DNA of 64,000 bases from Excoecaria cochinchinensis. Taxonomy: Eukaryota > Streptophyta > Magnoliopsida > Malpighiales > Euphorbiaceae. The first letter of the stretch is position 1, and the number at the start of each line of letters is the position of its first letter. The stretch covers positions 8,532,001 to 8,596,000 of the forward strand of contig CANTUQ010000004.1 in assembly GCA_947683425.1 (NCBI GenBank), read 5' to 3'. The position numbers and the translations under genes were made by a program. Under the pieces are notes generated by a model, which was not told the origin of the DNA, did no database searches, and was given only the letters and a program-made list of their open reading frames with translations. This document shows positions 23,727 to 35,570 of this stretch, one piece after another.

Positions 23727-25506
23727 TGTGACGCACGACGGACCAGCACGGCCCTCATTCAACCCGCTTTTAGGATTCGAGGGATTGGTTCGCGTCTTTT
23801 TGATCTTGGGTTACATGAGATATTTTGGAATCCCCAACCCAATAGAATATTGCGAGGTTCATCTAATCCCATGAAACCTTTAGGCACCTTTAAGGCATTT
23901 TAGAGTCACCACCCAATTTACAAGAAATTGGGAAAGGTCATCTAACCTCGGGGGTCTTAAACCAGAGAAGGTGTTCGGAACTTCACTTTTATTCATTCCT
24001 TAAGTTAAGTTTATAAATGAGTTTTTAACAAAACAAAATTCCATCCCTCATCTCACGCGATCATGCAATAAATTTAAAGCGCATTTCAATCACATCTGAA
24101 AGCGATAAAGAAAGCATAAAATAAAGCAATAAATAAATTATAAGAAAAATTTGGGATAGAACAATCCCCCGAAATAAAGAAAGTACAAATAAAATAAAAG
24201 GATAAACTTGCCCCAAAAATTAATTACAAGGACCCAAAATGAATAAATAAATAACTGCATCACAAAAAGAAGAATAATAAAATATATCATACATAAATCG
24301 AGATATTCATTGGATCTTTAGGAACATTGGTTCCTTTTTATTAACTTAAAAAATTTGAGAATTATTTTTGGGCATTGATTGAGAAAACCGGGATGAGCGA
24401 TCCCATTTTATGAAAATTAATTCTCCATTTGAAAGTGAAATTTTATTGCTTAAAAATAGGACATTGGCCCATTTTATTAGAAAAATCCCAATTTTAATTA
24501 TTGTATAAAAACATGAATTTTCATAATAAAAACCGATCCAAAATACATTTTACGTGCAATATACAAAATAATAAAATACGAAAAATACAACAATTAAAAT
24601 AAATGCAAACCAAACTTTGAAGGCTTTTAGTGCTTGATTCTCTAACTCGCCCATGGGTAACACTCAAATAAAAAAGGCAAGTATTATAACAAAAGAAAAA
24701 GAAAATTAAGATTAGTAATTAAATAAAATACATAAAGTAAAATAAATAAAAAAAAAATTAAAATGAAATACGTAAAATAAATAAAGGACCCAATTAAAAT
24801 TAAATAAAACTAACAAATATGTTAATTAGGCTGATCAAGTAAATAGAACAAATAAGTAAATGACTAAAATAAATAAGTGAGAATGAATAAAATAATGATG
24901 TGTGAACCAAGTAAGTTGGAATTAAAGGAGAAAATGATGCAAAATGGCCATTGTTCACGTGAATGCATGTATGGGAAAAGAAAAGAAAACAAGCAATTTT
25001 ATTTAGTTGGAAAAATATGATTATTGGGTTAAAGATGCAAAATTAACATGATTAAATTAATAATTTACATGTTAATCACAATAAACATAAATATTTACAT
25101 GGCAAAAAGATCAATCAAAAACAAATTAATTAATTTGCATGTCAAAATTAATGAGAAACCAAAGCAAAATAAATTAATTACATGTCAAAATAATAAGAAA
25201 TCAAAACAAAAGAAATTAATTGATTAATTACATGTTAATAATGAGAAATCATGGCAAAATAAATTAATTATATGTTAAGAATAATAAGAAATCAAAACAA
25301 AAGAAATTAATGGATTACATGTTAGGAATAAAATCAATAAGACAATATTTACATGAACAAAAGAATAAAAAATAATAGAATAAGATAAATAAAAATAATT
25401 AGTTCGGAGCCAAAAAAATTTACCCTCAGATTTGGATTCGATGGAATAATGATGATTTTCTTGGAAAATTCCTCAAACAAATAATTTAGCAATGAAATTA
25501 ATCCCT

Positions 25507-25690
25507 TTTATTTATGGAGAAAACAAAGAAATTAATTTGAATGCTTAAAAGATTGAAAATTGATTTGAAAGTGAAAATTAATTCCTTTTGTTTATAGAGA
25601 AAACAAAGAAATTAATTTGAATGCTTAAAAGATTGAAAATTGATTTGAAAGTGAAAATTAATTCCTTTTGTTTATGGAGAAAACAAAGAA
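25507..25690. repeat. Direct duplication inside the Tat-3 3' LTR
   Basis: A segment of roughly 93 bp with tttatggagaaaacaaag and gcttaaaagattgaaaatt occurs twice in full here. The other Tat-3 LTR (33435-33550) has one fewer copy. This accounts for much of the length difference between the LTRs. Confidence 0.75.
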
Positions 25691-26067
25691 ATTAACTAAA
25701 ATGATTATGAATTGAAACTTGAATTTCCAATCTCAATTAATAATTTTTAATGAAAAAATAGAAAATCTGAAATTTTTTGAAGAAAAATCAAAGAAGAAGA
25801 AAAGAACCAGCTCTGAAAAATCTAATGTGAACAAATAATGGAGGCTCCCCTTTAGGTTTTTTTATCTCAAAATATTTATACGATGGAAAAATAAAACCCT
25901 AATTTTATAAGGAAAATAAATTTTATTTTAATTCAATTTCCTGCCTTTTTTAATGATAAAATCAGCTTTTATTTATTAATTATATAAAAAAATGATTTAG
26001 AATTTAATTTGGACTCAAAAACCTCAATTAGGGTGAAAAATCACGTTTTGGGGCGAAAATCGGTGGA

Positions 26068-26262
26068 AAATGGCGGCTGCGGCGGAACCTGGTTGTTCTG
26101 GCGCACGAATCCGCGCGGATGGGCGAGGATGGGCTCGCTGCTATGCAGCACGATCCGCGAGCGTGCGCGCGGCACTCCGTGCGGACGCTCGCGCAGCGCT
26201 CCTCGCAGACACTCGCGCAGTGCTGGGGGCGCTCGCCCCCAGCGCGCCGCGGCTGCCGCAAT
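26068..26262. repeat. GC-rich island in Tat-3 3' LTR (long form)
   Basis: CpG-dense sequence with repeated cgctcgcgcag-type units and a strong hairpin (gctgggggcgctcgcccccagc, 22 bp overall at 26221-26242). The matching island in the other LTR (33930-34062) lacks about 70 bp of these units. Confidence 0.75.
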
Positions 26263-26503
26263 GGTCCAAATTTTTTTTTTTAAATTCTAAATTGAAACTT
26301 TTTGAGATAAAATTAATAATTTCAAACACATTTTTATTTTTTAAATTTTCAAAATACATATTTTTTATTTTTTTTATTTTATATTCTTTAAAAAGCAAAT
26401 TTTCACTTGAAAATCATCACTTCCAATATTTTTGCCTGCGAACGGGCATCTAATCATCATTGAGTAACCCTGGTCTATGCTGCCTCGGGATCCGGTGTCT
26501 ACA

Positions 26504-26518
26504 GTTGCCCCCAGTTTA
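26504..26518 (-). other. Tat-3 polypurine tract
   Basis: On the minus strand AAACTGGGGGCAAC directly precedes the 3' LTR (TGTAGACACC). It is the same tract as in Tat-1 and Tat-2. Confidence 0.85.
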
Positions 26519-26663
26519 GGAGAAACTAGTACACTAGTGTCTAGGTGAGCCTAAACTCAAAGAAAAGAAGGAAAGAGACACATACCTGAGGCAGCTATCT
26601 TTCCGAACTAGGTGATGCTATTGTGGTGGTCGTCGCCATGTTGTCGGCGTGTTATCATGTGTT

Positions 26664-27460
26664 GAAGCGGTAGTGCCATGATCGTGCTAACCCTCCGTAG
26701 AGTGGTAATGCTGTCATCGTGCTAACCCTTCTAAAGTGGTAGTGCTGCGGTCGTGCTAACCTTCTATAGAATGGTAGTGCTGCCATCATGCTAACCCTTC
26801 TGAGTTGTGAAGCAGTAGTGCCGTGATCGTGCTAACCCTCCATGGAGTGGTAGTGTCGTCATCGTACTAACCCTTTTGAAGTGGTAGTGCCGTGGTCGTG
26901 CTAACTTTTCGTAGAATGGTAGTGCCGCCATCGTGCTAACCCTTCTGAGTTTGTGAAGTGGTAGTGCCGTGATCGTACTAACCTCCGTGGAGTGGTAGTG
27001 CCGTCATCGTGCTAACTCTTCTGAAGTGGTAGTGTCGTGGTCGTGCTAACCTTCCATAGAATGGTAGTGTCGCCATCATGCTAACCCTTCTGAGTTTTTG
27101 AAGTGGTTGTGCCATGATCATGCTAACCCTCCGTGGAGTGGTAGTGCCGTCATCGTGCTAACCCTTCTGAAGTGGTAGTGCCGTAGTCGTGCTAACCTTC
27201 CATAGAATGGTAGTACGGCCATCATTCTAACCCTTCTGAGTTTGTGAAGTGGTAGTGTTGTGATCGTGCTAACCCTCCGTGGAGTGGTAGTTCCGTCATC
27301 ATGGTAACCCTTCTGAAGTTGTAGTGCTAACCTTCCGTAGAATGGTATTGCCGCCATCGTGCTAACCCTTTTGAGTTTATGAAGTGGTGGTGCCGTGATC
27401 GTGCTAACCCTCCGTGGAGTGGTAGTGTCGTCATCGTGCTAACCCTTCTGAAGTGGTGTT
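26664..27460 (-). repeat. 146-bp higher-order tandem array in Tat-3 3' UTR
   Basis: There are five to six copies with starts near 26664, 26809, 26955, 27100, 27246 and 27381. Each copy is made of four ~36-bp subunits built around ggtagtgccgt then atcgtgctaaccc. The subunit variants recur in fixed order (ccctccgtgga, cccttctgaa, ccttccatagaa, cccttctgagtttgtgaa), so this is a true higher-order repeat. One copy is shortened by ~10 bp. Confidence 0.9.
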
Positions 27461-28640
27461 GTCTATGAGCCCTTTGGTTGATTGCCCCCTGAGAGGTCTT
27501 TGGTTGATTATTTGGATTTGATGTTTGGAATGATGCTTGGACTGATTTTGCTTTGGCTAGTTGCCCCCCTGAGAGGTCTTTGGTTGATGCTTGGATTGAT
27601 GATCTGTCTGATGTCATCACTCGCCTTTTGTTGGTGTCCATATCGAATCTCTCTCTGCAAAACAGGAAGACAAAATATGCAGAAATAAATAGTGAGCATG
27701 CACGTGAAATGCATGAGTCATGCAGGAATGCAGAATAAGAATTCATCTTAGTGGACTTGGAGATGATAGCCTGGCTAGCCGCAACTTCCGATAGGATCGA
27801 TACTCTTTGGAATTGCTTTTGAATTTCATGTCTTTGGGATTACGAGGTTCTCATCTGATACCTATAGTCATTTTTTAAAGGTAGTGCGTCCTTGTGGATT
27901 TTCACACTAACTTTTCTTAGCGGAAAATACGTCCTTTACGGATTTTCACATGACCCTATGCCTTAGTTTTGCCTGGAGTGGATCCAACCCAATCCAGTGG
28001 CCTTTTTTTTAAGGACAGACTGCCTGTTTCCAGGTTTTCACCTAATACTTTGGCCTAACTTTTGCTTAGAGCGCCAATTACGGTTTTCATCTCTAACGGC
28101 CTTTCTTTCTTTTTTTTTTGAGAGGATGAAGCTTTTTGAAAAAATCTTTCAGACGTCTTAGATCATTTTTGCATGAGCTTGATTCTTATCATGAGGATGC
28201 TGTAGGATTGCCTTCGTAGTTGATAGCAAAATGAGTCGGCTGAAGGACCCGAGTGGTGAGAGTAGCAGAGGATAGATAGTAGATGACTTTGATCACACAA
28301 AGTGAACTGCTCTTATCACATCAATATACCATTACATAAATGCATGTGTTTCAATTTAATTTCGTTAAACATGATCATTGTTTGGCATTAATCTCAAGAA
28401 TATAAAATCTCATCTAATCTCGGGATGGATCTTGAAAGCATCAAACTCCTGTCATCAATCAGCCCTCTCGAGTTTTCATGATTGAATATTTTCTCTCAAC
28501 CCTTAATTTTTGCCCAGAATGCTTTTTTTTTTTTTCTGGCAGGACGCCCAATTTTAGCAAGATCGCCTTTTTTTTTTCAACCCACGAGGCATTTATTATT
28601 TATTTTTCTCTTTTTTTTTGTTGTTTTTAGCCTTTGCCAT
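27461..28640 (-). repeat. Tat-3 3' noncoding block, homologous to Tat-1 5150-6255
   Basis: Minus-strand copies of the (R)TGAAAAYC motif appear in the same order as in Tat-1 near 27895, 27945, 28045, 28092 and 28560. They include the copy with the cctggaaacagg hairpin. The T-rich plus strand (28082-28625) holds several long T runs. A ttgccccctgagaggtctttggttga phrase is duplicated at 27482 and 27564. Confidence 0.6.
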
Positions 28641-29344
28641 GGAACTTCCTTCAGTCTATCGGTGTCGATTGAATTTGCTTTCATCTTCATTGGGGAGGTT
28701 ATTTCTTCTGACAGTGGTTCTTTTTAACATCAAAGTCTTGTTCTTGGGACTTGTGCAAACTGGCTGAGGTAATGAGTTTCTTCGCTTGGATCTTGGCCGT
28801 GAAAGTTTGTATCTTCCCTTTGTTTGGCTTTGGTGGTTCAATTTCTAATGTAACCTTTGATGGTTGAGATGGTGTCGTATGTTAGCCTCAAATGGTTTAG
28901 GACAAAGCTATGGTTTAGGACACAACTCTCCTTTTTTTTTTTTTGCGAGCTAATGAATTGTCCTCCTAAGTTTGGTTATAGGGGTCCTTGTTGGTCTCAT
29001 ATGATTAAAGGTTAGTCTTGATTGACTTTGGGGTAAACATCTCAAACGGTTATGAGGAAAGAAGTTCTAAGGGCTTGGTTTCAATGAGTTCTGTATTTTT
29101 TGTGAAGGTTCAAGGTTTTATTTGTCTAACTTCTAATGTAGCCTACGGAGTTTGATTTTGTTTGGCTGCACTGTATGTGTCATAGATGCTGAGTATGCAA
29201 AGAAATGGCTTTTTGAAATTCTGCTCGTCATTATGTTGGCATGTTGGAGTAGCATCGTCCTAACAATATCCTTGTCAATTTTCAAGTCCTAACAATATCC
29301 TTTTTCTCCACTCTCACTAGTGGATTAAGAAGACCCGATCATAT
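28641..29344. other. Tat-3 interior without recognisable gene
   Basis: About 700 bp between the 3' noncoding block and the broken end of gag. In a complete Tat element protease-RT-RNase H-integrase would sit here. I see only T-rich plus-strand sequence and a short caagtcctaacaatatcct duplication (29256-29302). The deletion joint is probably near 29330. Confidence 0.5.
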
Positions 29345-30739
29345 TCATGGTGGAGGGACTGCATTGTAGCCTGTCTTCTTCTTCTTCTCTCTTTTCTCAA
29401 GATTTGTGATCTGATTGGTGTCAATAAGATCCTGGATCTTGTTCCTCAATGTACGGCAGTAATCTGTCAGGTGCCCGGTGTGTTGATGGTAGGCACAGTA
29501 TTGGTCCTCTCTATGCCCTGGCTGTCCTTGATTCATAGCTGGTCTAGGTGCGAAAGGTCGCAGCTTACCCTCTTTCATCAATCTCTCTAGTACCCAGGAT
29601 AGAGAGCGGCCTAAGTTGGAGTAGTATCTCTGACCCTGCCCAACTCTAATAGCTGAAACTTCTGTTGTCTTACCATTTCTGCTATTATGCTCTCGGCACC
29701 ACGTGATTTGTACCCTGACTGGTTCCCATAGCCTTTCCCAGCAAAATTATTTTGGATTGCTTTCTTTGCTAGGTAGGCCGCCTCAGCCTCTACAGTAATA
29801 TCCTTAAGTGACTCCCAATCCCTGAGCCCCTTAAAGCTGAGTAAATCTCTCAAGTAAGGGCATGAGTTCTTGATAAATAACCTGATCTGGTCAGTAGTGT
29901 CAGGCTTTCTCTTCATCTCCATAACCCTATTCCTCCACCTAGTGAGGTATTCATGGAATGATTCATTGCTTCTTTGTTGTAAGAGCTCGAGGTCCTTCAG
30001 GGTGACCTCCATTTTGGTGCTTCATCATATTGCCTCATAAATTCTTCAGTCAAAAGGTCCCAATCCTCCTTGGACCTCCTGTCTAGCCCGTGATACCAGT
30101 CTACTGCCGGACCCACAAGACTTAGGCAGAAATATTCCACCTTCTGCTTCTTACTCAACCCTGTGCCTTTCATGACCAGGGTATACTGCTTGATGTGTGC
30201 AGATGGGTTCGAAGTACCATTGAACTTCGGCAGCTAAGGCATCTTGAACCTTTGGGGCAACAACTCTTCATATCCTAGATCTCTGTTCTCAGGATTGATC
30301 CCCTTTCCAGCTGACAGCATACGGGTGATAGCCTCAATCTGCTGTCTCATCCCTCTTAAAGCCTCATCCTCTACCCTAGGTGCTCTGGCCCTCATAACTT
30401 GATGGACAATCAGCTCCTCATCTTCCTCCTCCATCAGGAAATCATCGTTGGGATTAGGAATCCTTTCCCTTCTTGGCTCGATGGGCGCAGCAGTTCTGTG
30501 CTCATTGATAGGTTGACGGGCAGCAACTCCAACGAGAGGAGCCTCCCCACCAGCAGGCAGTTTGGCTTGCCCCCAAGGAGGGACTATCGGTGGTTGTGGA
30601 GCGACAAGTGGCTGTGAAGCAGCGGAGGATGAGTAATCCGTTCAGCCATAGCACCCATCATTTCCAACATTCTCTATTCAAAATCCTCTAACCTCCTAGC
30701 AAGGTCCTGAGTGGTCAAAGCTCCGGTCTCTTCTGCCAT
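29345..30739 (-). pseudogene. Tat-3 gag, broken and 3'-truncated
   Basis: Minus-strand pieces at 30739-30674, 30434-30234, 30012-29611 and 29581-29345 are colinear with Tat-2 gag: a MAEETGA start, an RFKMP segment, MEVTLKDLELLQQRSNESFHEYLTRWRNR, then the intact knuckle CAYHQHTGHLTDYC (C-x2-H-x4-H-x4-C). Stops and frameshifts lie near 30674, 30600-30440, 30235 and 29610. Homology ends at VPPP near 29345. The start at 30739 aligns with Tat-1 and Tat-2; the frame is also open upstream to the acceptor-like site at 30883. Confidence 0.85.
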
Positions 30740-31647
30740 TGATAATTCAAGAGAGGATTCACTAATTGATGAGAATGACTCAGAATCCCAGTCAGACACT
30801 AGTTCCGGCAACTCAAAGAGCAGATTTGTCCTTACTAGCCGACCGTAGGAACCTCTAGTCCACTTAGATGAATCTATGATGGCTGAAAAATTTAAATTGT
30901 TAGAATGATGCATGAATGACATAAATAATGCATGATCGTGCGTTATGCAACATTTACAATCACATGCAAGCAAGTAAATCCTTCCAACCTTATTACTCCC
31001 ACACATGAGGTAATGCAGTCTCTTTCCTAGGTGGGCTTGATTCATGGGTTAACGGGGAACCCAATGAATGCGTATGGTGCATGGTGGAAAATCGACAGCA
31101 TAACATCTCTTGACTAATGCACATACGTATGAGTTTTGGCCTTTATGTATTTAAACATTTCAACTAAATCAAAATGGGCTTACCGAGGCATGAAAGCCTT
31201 TGATAAAATACCATTTAATTTGGTTGATTTTGTTCAATATATAATGGCCCACATAGCAAGCATCGTATTAAGGTACATGTCACCTAGGGGAAGTATCTAT
31301 TGCCATTACATGAGCTTTGGTCATGGGTGATGATACTTTAGGGCTACCCAAGCATGGTTCCTGCCAACGGGTCTAGCTCATCACGAGCGTAACGACCAAT
31401 CGGGTCTTCATTTGATATACCATGACGGTACGAGGCTTGGGCTGGTGATTATCCCGAGCACTTACCTACAATGAGTGAAAGTAGGGTCGTGCTTTAGGAA
31501 TGCATCGGGGTAAAATAAGGGACCAACTAGCATAGTTCTAAGACTCTAATGGATGCAATGCAATTTCGAAGAGAAATGGAATTTTCATTTGTTAATAACT
31601 CAATTATAAGTTTAACTTAATTCACTTTCGAAGCGAAGTTTCGATCA
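30740..31647 (-). other. Tat-3 leader
   Basis: Sequence between primer site and gag, homologous to the leaders of Tat-1 and Tat-2 (blocks near 31490-31340 and 31080-30990 on the plus scale). No separate gene; the plus-strand frame at 31136-31330 is a shadow. Confidence 0.65.
30883..31183 (-). other. Tat-3 putative leader intron (301 nt)
   Basis: On the minus strand the donor is CCTCG|GTAAGC (intron starts at 31183), the best donor match of the three Tat elements. The branch is ctaac (30903-30899), followed by a T-rich tract and tttttcag ending at 30883. The length matches Tat-2 (300 nt), and the frame enters the next exon in the same phase (cc|atc ata gat). Confidence 0.5.
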
Positions 31648-31665
31648 TCCCCAGCGGAGTCACCA
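31648..31665 (-). other. Tat-3 primer binding site (tRNA-Arg type)
   Basis: The minus strand reads TGGTGACTCCGCTGGGGA, one base inside the LTR. It differs at two positions from the exact tRNA-Arg(ACG) complement seen in Tat-1. Confidence 0.8.
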
Positions 31666-31666
31666 C

Positions 31667-34310
31667 TGTGGCGCGCGCCGGACCAGCAATGCCCTCATTG
31701 AACCTAATTTTAGGATTCGAGGAATTGGTTCGCATCTTTTTGATCTTGGGTTACACGAGATATTTTGGAATCCCCTACCCAATAGAACATTGGGAGGTTT
31801 ATCTGATACCATGAAACCTTTAGGCACCTTTGAGGCATTTTGGAGTCGCCACCCAATTTACAGGAAATTGGGAAAGGTCATCTAACCTCGGGGGTCTTAA
31901 AGCAGAGAAGGTGTTCGGAACTTCACTTTTATTCATGCCTTAAGTTAAGTTTATAAATGAGTTTTTAACAAAATGAAATTCCATCCCTCATCCCACGTGA
32001 TCATGCAATAAATTTAAAGCGCATCTCAATCACATCGGAAAGCAATAAAGTAAGCATAAAATAAAGCAATAAATAAATTACAAGAAAAATCTGGGACAGA
32101 ACAATCCCCCGAAATAAAGAAAGCATAAATAAAATAAAAGGATAAACTTGCCCCAAAAATTAATTACAAGGGCCCAAAATGAATAAATAAATAACTGCAT
32201 CACAAAAAGAAGAATAATAAAATATATCATACATAAATCGAGATATTCATTGGATCTTTAGGAACATTGGTTCCTTTTTATTAACTTAAAAAATTTGAGA
32301 ATTATTTTTGGGCATTGATTGAGAAAACCGGGATGAGCGATCCCATTTTATGAAAATTAATTCTCCATTTGAAAGTGAAATTTTATTGCTTAAAAATAGG
32401 ACATTGGCCCATTTTATTAGAAAAATCCCAATTTTAATTATTGTATAAAAACATGAATTTTCATAATAAAAACCGATCCAAAATACATTTTACGTGCAAT
32501 ATACAAAATAATAAAATACGAAAAATACAACAATTAAAATAAATGCAAACCAAACTTTGAAGGCTTTTAGTGCTTGATTCTCTAACTCGCCCATGGGTAA
32601 CACTCAAATAAAAAAGGCAAGTATTATAACAAAAGAAAAAGAAAATTAAGATTAGTAATTAAATAAAATACATAAAGTAAAATAAATTAAAAAAAAATTA
32701 AAATGAAATACGTAAAATAAATAAAGGACCCAATTAAAATTAAATAAAACTAACAAATATGTTAATTAGGCTGATCAAGTAAATAGAACAAATAAGTAAA
32801 TGACTAAAATAAATAAGTGAGAATGAATAAAATAATGATGTGTGAACCAAGTAAGTTGGAATTAAAGGAGAAAATGATGCAAAATGGCCACTGTTCACGT
32901 GAATGCATGTATGAGAAAAAAAAACAAAACAAACAATTTTATTTAGTTGGCAAAATAGGATTATTGGGTTAAAGATGCAAAATTAATATGATTAAATTAA
33001 TTATTTACATGTTAATCACAATAAACATAAATATTTACATGGCAAAAAGATCAATCAAAAACAAATTAATTAATTTGCATGTCAAAATTAATGAGAAATC
33101 AAAGCAAAATAAATTAATTACATGTCAAAATAAAAAGAAATCAAAGCAAAAGAAATTAATTCATTAATTACATGTTAATAATGAGAAATCATGGCAAAAT
33201 AAATTAATTATATGTTAAGAATAACAAGAAATCAAAACAAAAGATATTAATTGATTACATGTTTGGAATAAAATCAATAAGACAATATTTACATGAACAA
33301 AATAATAAAAAATAATAGAATAAGATAAAAAAAATAATTAGTTCAGATCCCAGAAAATTTACCCTCAGATTTGGATTCGATGGAATAATGATGATCTTCT
33401 TGAAAAAATCCTCAAATAAATAATTTAGCAATTAAATTAATCCCTTTTGTTTATGGAGAAAACAAAGAAATTAATTTGAATGCTTAAAATATTGAAAATT
33501 GATTTGAAAGTGAAAATCAATTCCTTTTGTTTATGGAGAAAACAAAGAAATTAACTAGAATGATTAAGAATTGAAACTTGAATTTCCAATCTCAATTAAT
33601 CATTTTTAATGAAAAAATAGAAAATCTAAAATTTTTTCAAGAAAAATCAAAGAAGAAGAAAAGAACCAGCTCTGAAAAATTTGATGTGAAAAAATAATGG
33701 AGGCTCCCCTTTAGGTTTTTTTATTTCAAAATATTTATATGATGGAAAAATAAAACCCTAATTTTCTTAGGAAAAATAATTTTATTTTAATTCAATTTCC
33801 TGCCTTTTTTAATGATAAAATAAGCTTTTATTTATTAATTATCTAAAAAAATTATTTATACTTTAATTTGGACTCAAAAACCTCAATTTTGGTGAAAAAT
33901 CACGTTTTGGGGCGAAAATCGGCGGAACATGGCGGTTACGGCGGAACATGGGCTTGCTGGCACGCGAATCCACGCGGATGGGTGAGGATGGGTGCGCTGC
34001 TGCGTAGCACACTCCGCAGGAGCGCGCGCGGCGCTCCACGCTAGCGCGCCTCGGTTGCCGCAATGGTCCGAATTTTTTTTTTAAATTCTAAATTGAAACC
34101 TTTTGAGATAAAATTAATACTTTCAAAAACATTTTTATTTTTTTTATTTTTAAAATACATATATATATATATATTTTTTTTTATTTTCTATTCATTAAAA
34201 AGCAAATTTTCACTAGAAAATCATCACTTCCAATATTTTTGCCTGCAAACGGGCATCTAATCATCATTGAGTAACCCTGGTCTAGGCTTCCCCGGGACCC
34301 GGTGTTTGCA
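31667..34310 (-). mobile_element. Tat-3 5' LTR (2644 bp)
   Basis: It spans tgtggcgcgcg to ggtgtttgca on the plus strand. It is colinear with 23727-26503. The AT-rich middle (32100-33700) is built of aaattaatt/catgtcaaaat-type short repeats. No gene. Confidence 0.9.
33930..34062. repeat. GC-rich island in Tat-3 5' LTR (short form)
   Basis: CpG-rich with gcgcgcgcggcgctcc-type units. It is a shorter version of 26068-26262. Confidence 0.7.
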
Positions 34311-34385
34311 ACGGCGTTAAGGATTTCCATTATGCCATGTAATTGCTCTCTGGACTACCTTTCTCGGCATGATTCTTGGGCTCAT

Positions 34386-34650
34386 TCACGACTCGTGATG
34401 CTCCCTCTTGTGGGCTGCATGACTCGTGCAGTAAGGCACGACTCGTGAAGCTAGTCACGAGTCGGCAAGGAGCAATCACCTTCACGAGTTGTGAAGGATG
34501 CTCGTGACTCGTGAAGAAAGAGAGCACGATTCGTGCTTGTTGGGGAGCCAAGTCACGACTAGTGCGCTAGAGCACGACTCGTGACAGGGCAGTGGGCATC
34601 GACACGAGGGTAGTGGGCATCGACACGAGTCGTCTTGTCTTTCACGGCTC
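34386..34650. repeat. Palindrome island (CACGACTCGTG) in solo LTR A
   Basis: About ten copies of a near-palindromic cacgactcgtg/cacgagtcgtg motif are spaced 20-35 bp apart. Examples lie near 34387, 34436, 34453, 34486, 34506, 34555 and 34575, with variants such as gcacgattcgtgc. The counterpart island in solo LTR B uses a different palindrome. Confidence 0.8.
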
Positions 34651-35491
34651 ATGTCCTTCGCCCTTCCCCTCGCGCATGGCCTTCTGGCCACTGTCGTGAG
34701 CGCAACTTTTGGTCACAATCGTGACAGTGACCCCCTGCCTGTCCTATTTTCTGAAAATGAAATTTATGTCTCCTTTTCATGGGTTTTCACTATTGTTTTA
34801 TATATATATGACTTTGCTCATGCATGTCTAAATTTTAATGGTTTTTTAATATAAATAATATGTTATGATTTGGATGTGATTTGTATTATGCATGGATAAT
34901 GTTATGAAACCCCATGAATAAATTATGTTATCGTTTTAATGAATGATATTGCAATTATTCCTAATTGTTTAATGCTTTTTCATATGAAAGATAATTTAAA
35001 GTTAGTTTAATGATTAATGCAAATATATCAATGCATGTGTCTATGTGAATGATAGAACGATGAAGCACATATTTACTAGAATGGGTATATATATGTGAAG
35101 AATTTAATAATGATATGGAAAATTTAGCCTGCATTAGTCGAGTAGTGGATAAATAGGCATGCCTATAGAGTTCTGATGCTGTAGCCCTTTGTTCTGTTTG
35201 GACCCTGATCAAGTCCCCGTTTGGTTCCTTGTGAACCTCAATGTGTATGGATCTTCTTTAAGATCCCCCAATGCGAAAATGTTTTGAAATGAAAAGAAAA
35301 GAATGATTTTAATATCTTCGGATATCCATGCGTTATGAAAGAATTATTGGTACCTTTAGGTATTTATGTGTTTACTCGCTTATCCACCCCTTTGACTTAG
35401 CAGGCAACTAAAAGAATGAAAGAATGTGATTAATTGATAAATTCTGTAATGATTGCAAAAAGATATGTGATTGAGCATCGAATGCATTTGT

Positions 35492-35492
<1 letters not shown>

Positions 35493-35564
<72 letters not shown>

Positions 35565-35570
35565 TATCTT
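35493..35570. repeat. (TA)n microsatellite in solo LTR A
   Basis: About 60 bp of pure TA dinucleotides followed by cacacatatatat. Confidence 0.95.

Larger units (their letters stand above)
23727..26503 (-). mobile_element. Tat-3 3' LTR (2777 bp)
   Basis: It spans tgtgacgcacg (plus-strand left end) to ggtgtctaca. It differs from the 5' LTR by ~9% over the first ~455 plus-strand bp and ~5% over 24960-25520, by eye, but by one base over 24233-24950. It also has an extra copy of a ~93-bp unit near 25530-25700 and a longer GC-rich island. Confidence 0.9.
23727..34310 (-). mobile_element. Tat-3: gag-only Tat-lineage element nested in solo LTR A
   Basis: The LTRs at 23727-26503 and 31667-34310 are flanked by perfect acggc duplications (23722-23726, 34311-34315). 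On the minus strand the order is 5' LTR (34310-31667), tRNA-Arg-type primer site, leader with putative intron, broken gag, 3' noncoding block, 146-bp tandem array, polypurine tract and 3' LTR. No protease, RT, RNase H or integrase can be found in the 5.2-kb interior. It could only have moved with proteins supplied by another Tat element. Confidence 0.92.

Noticed and set aside
26009..26453. Ala/Arg-rich frames in Tat-3 LTR
   Set aside because: They cover the GC-rich island in the U3 region and change length between the two LTRs.
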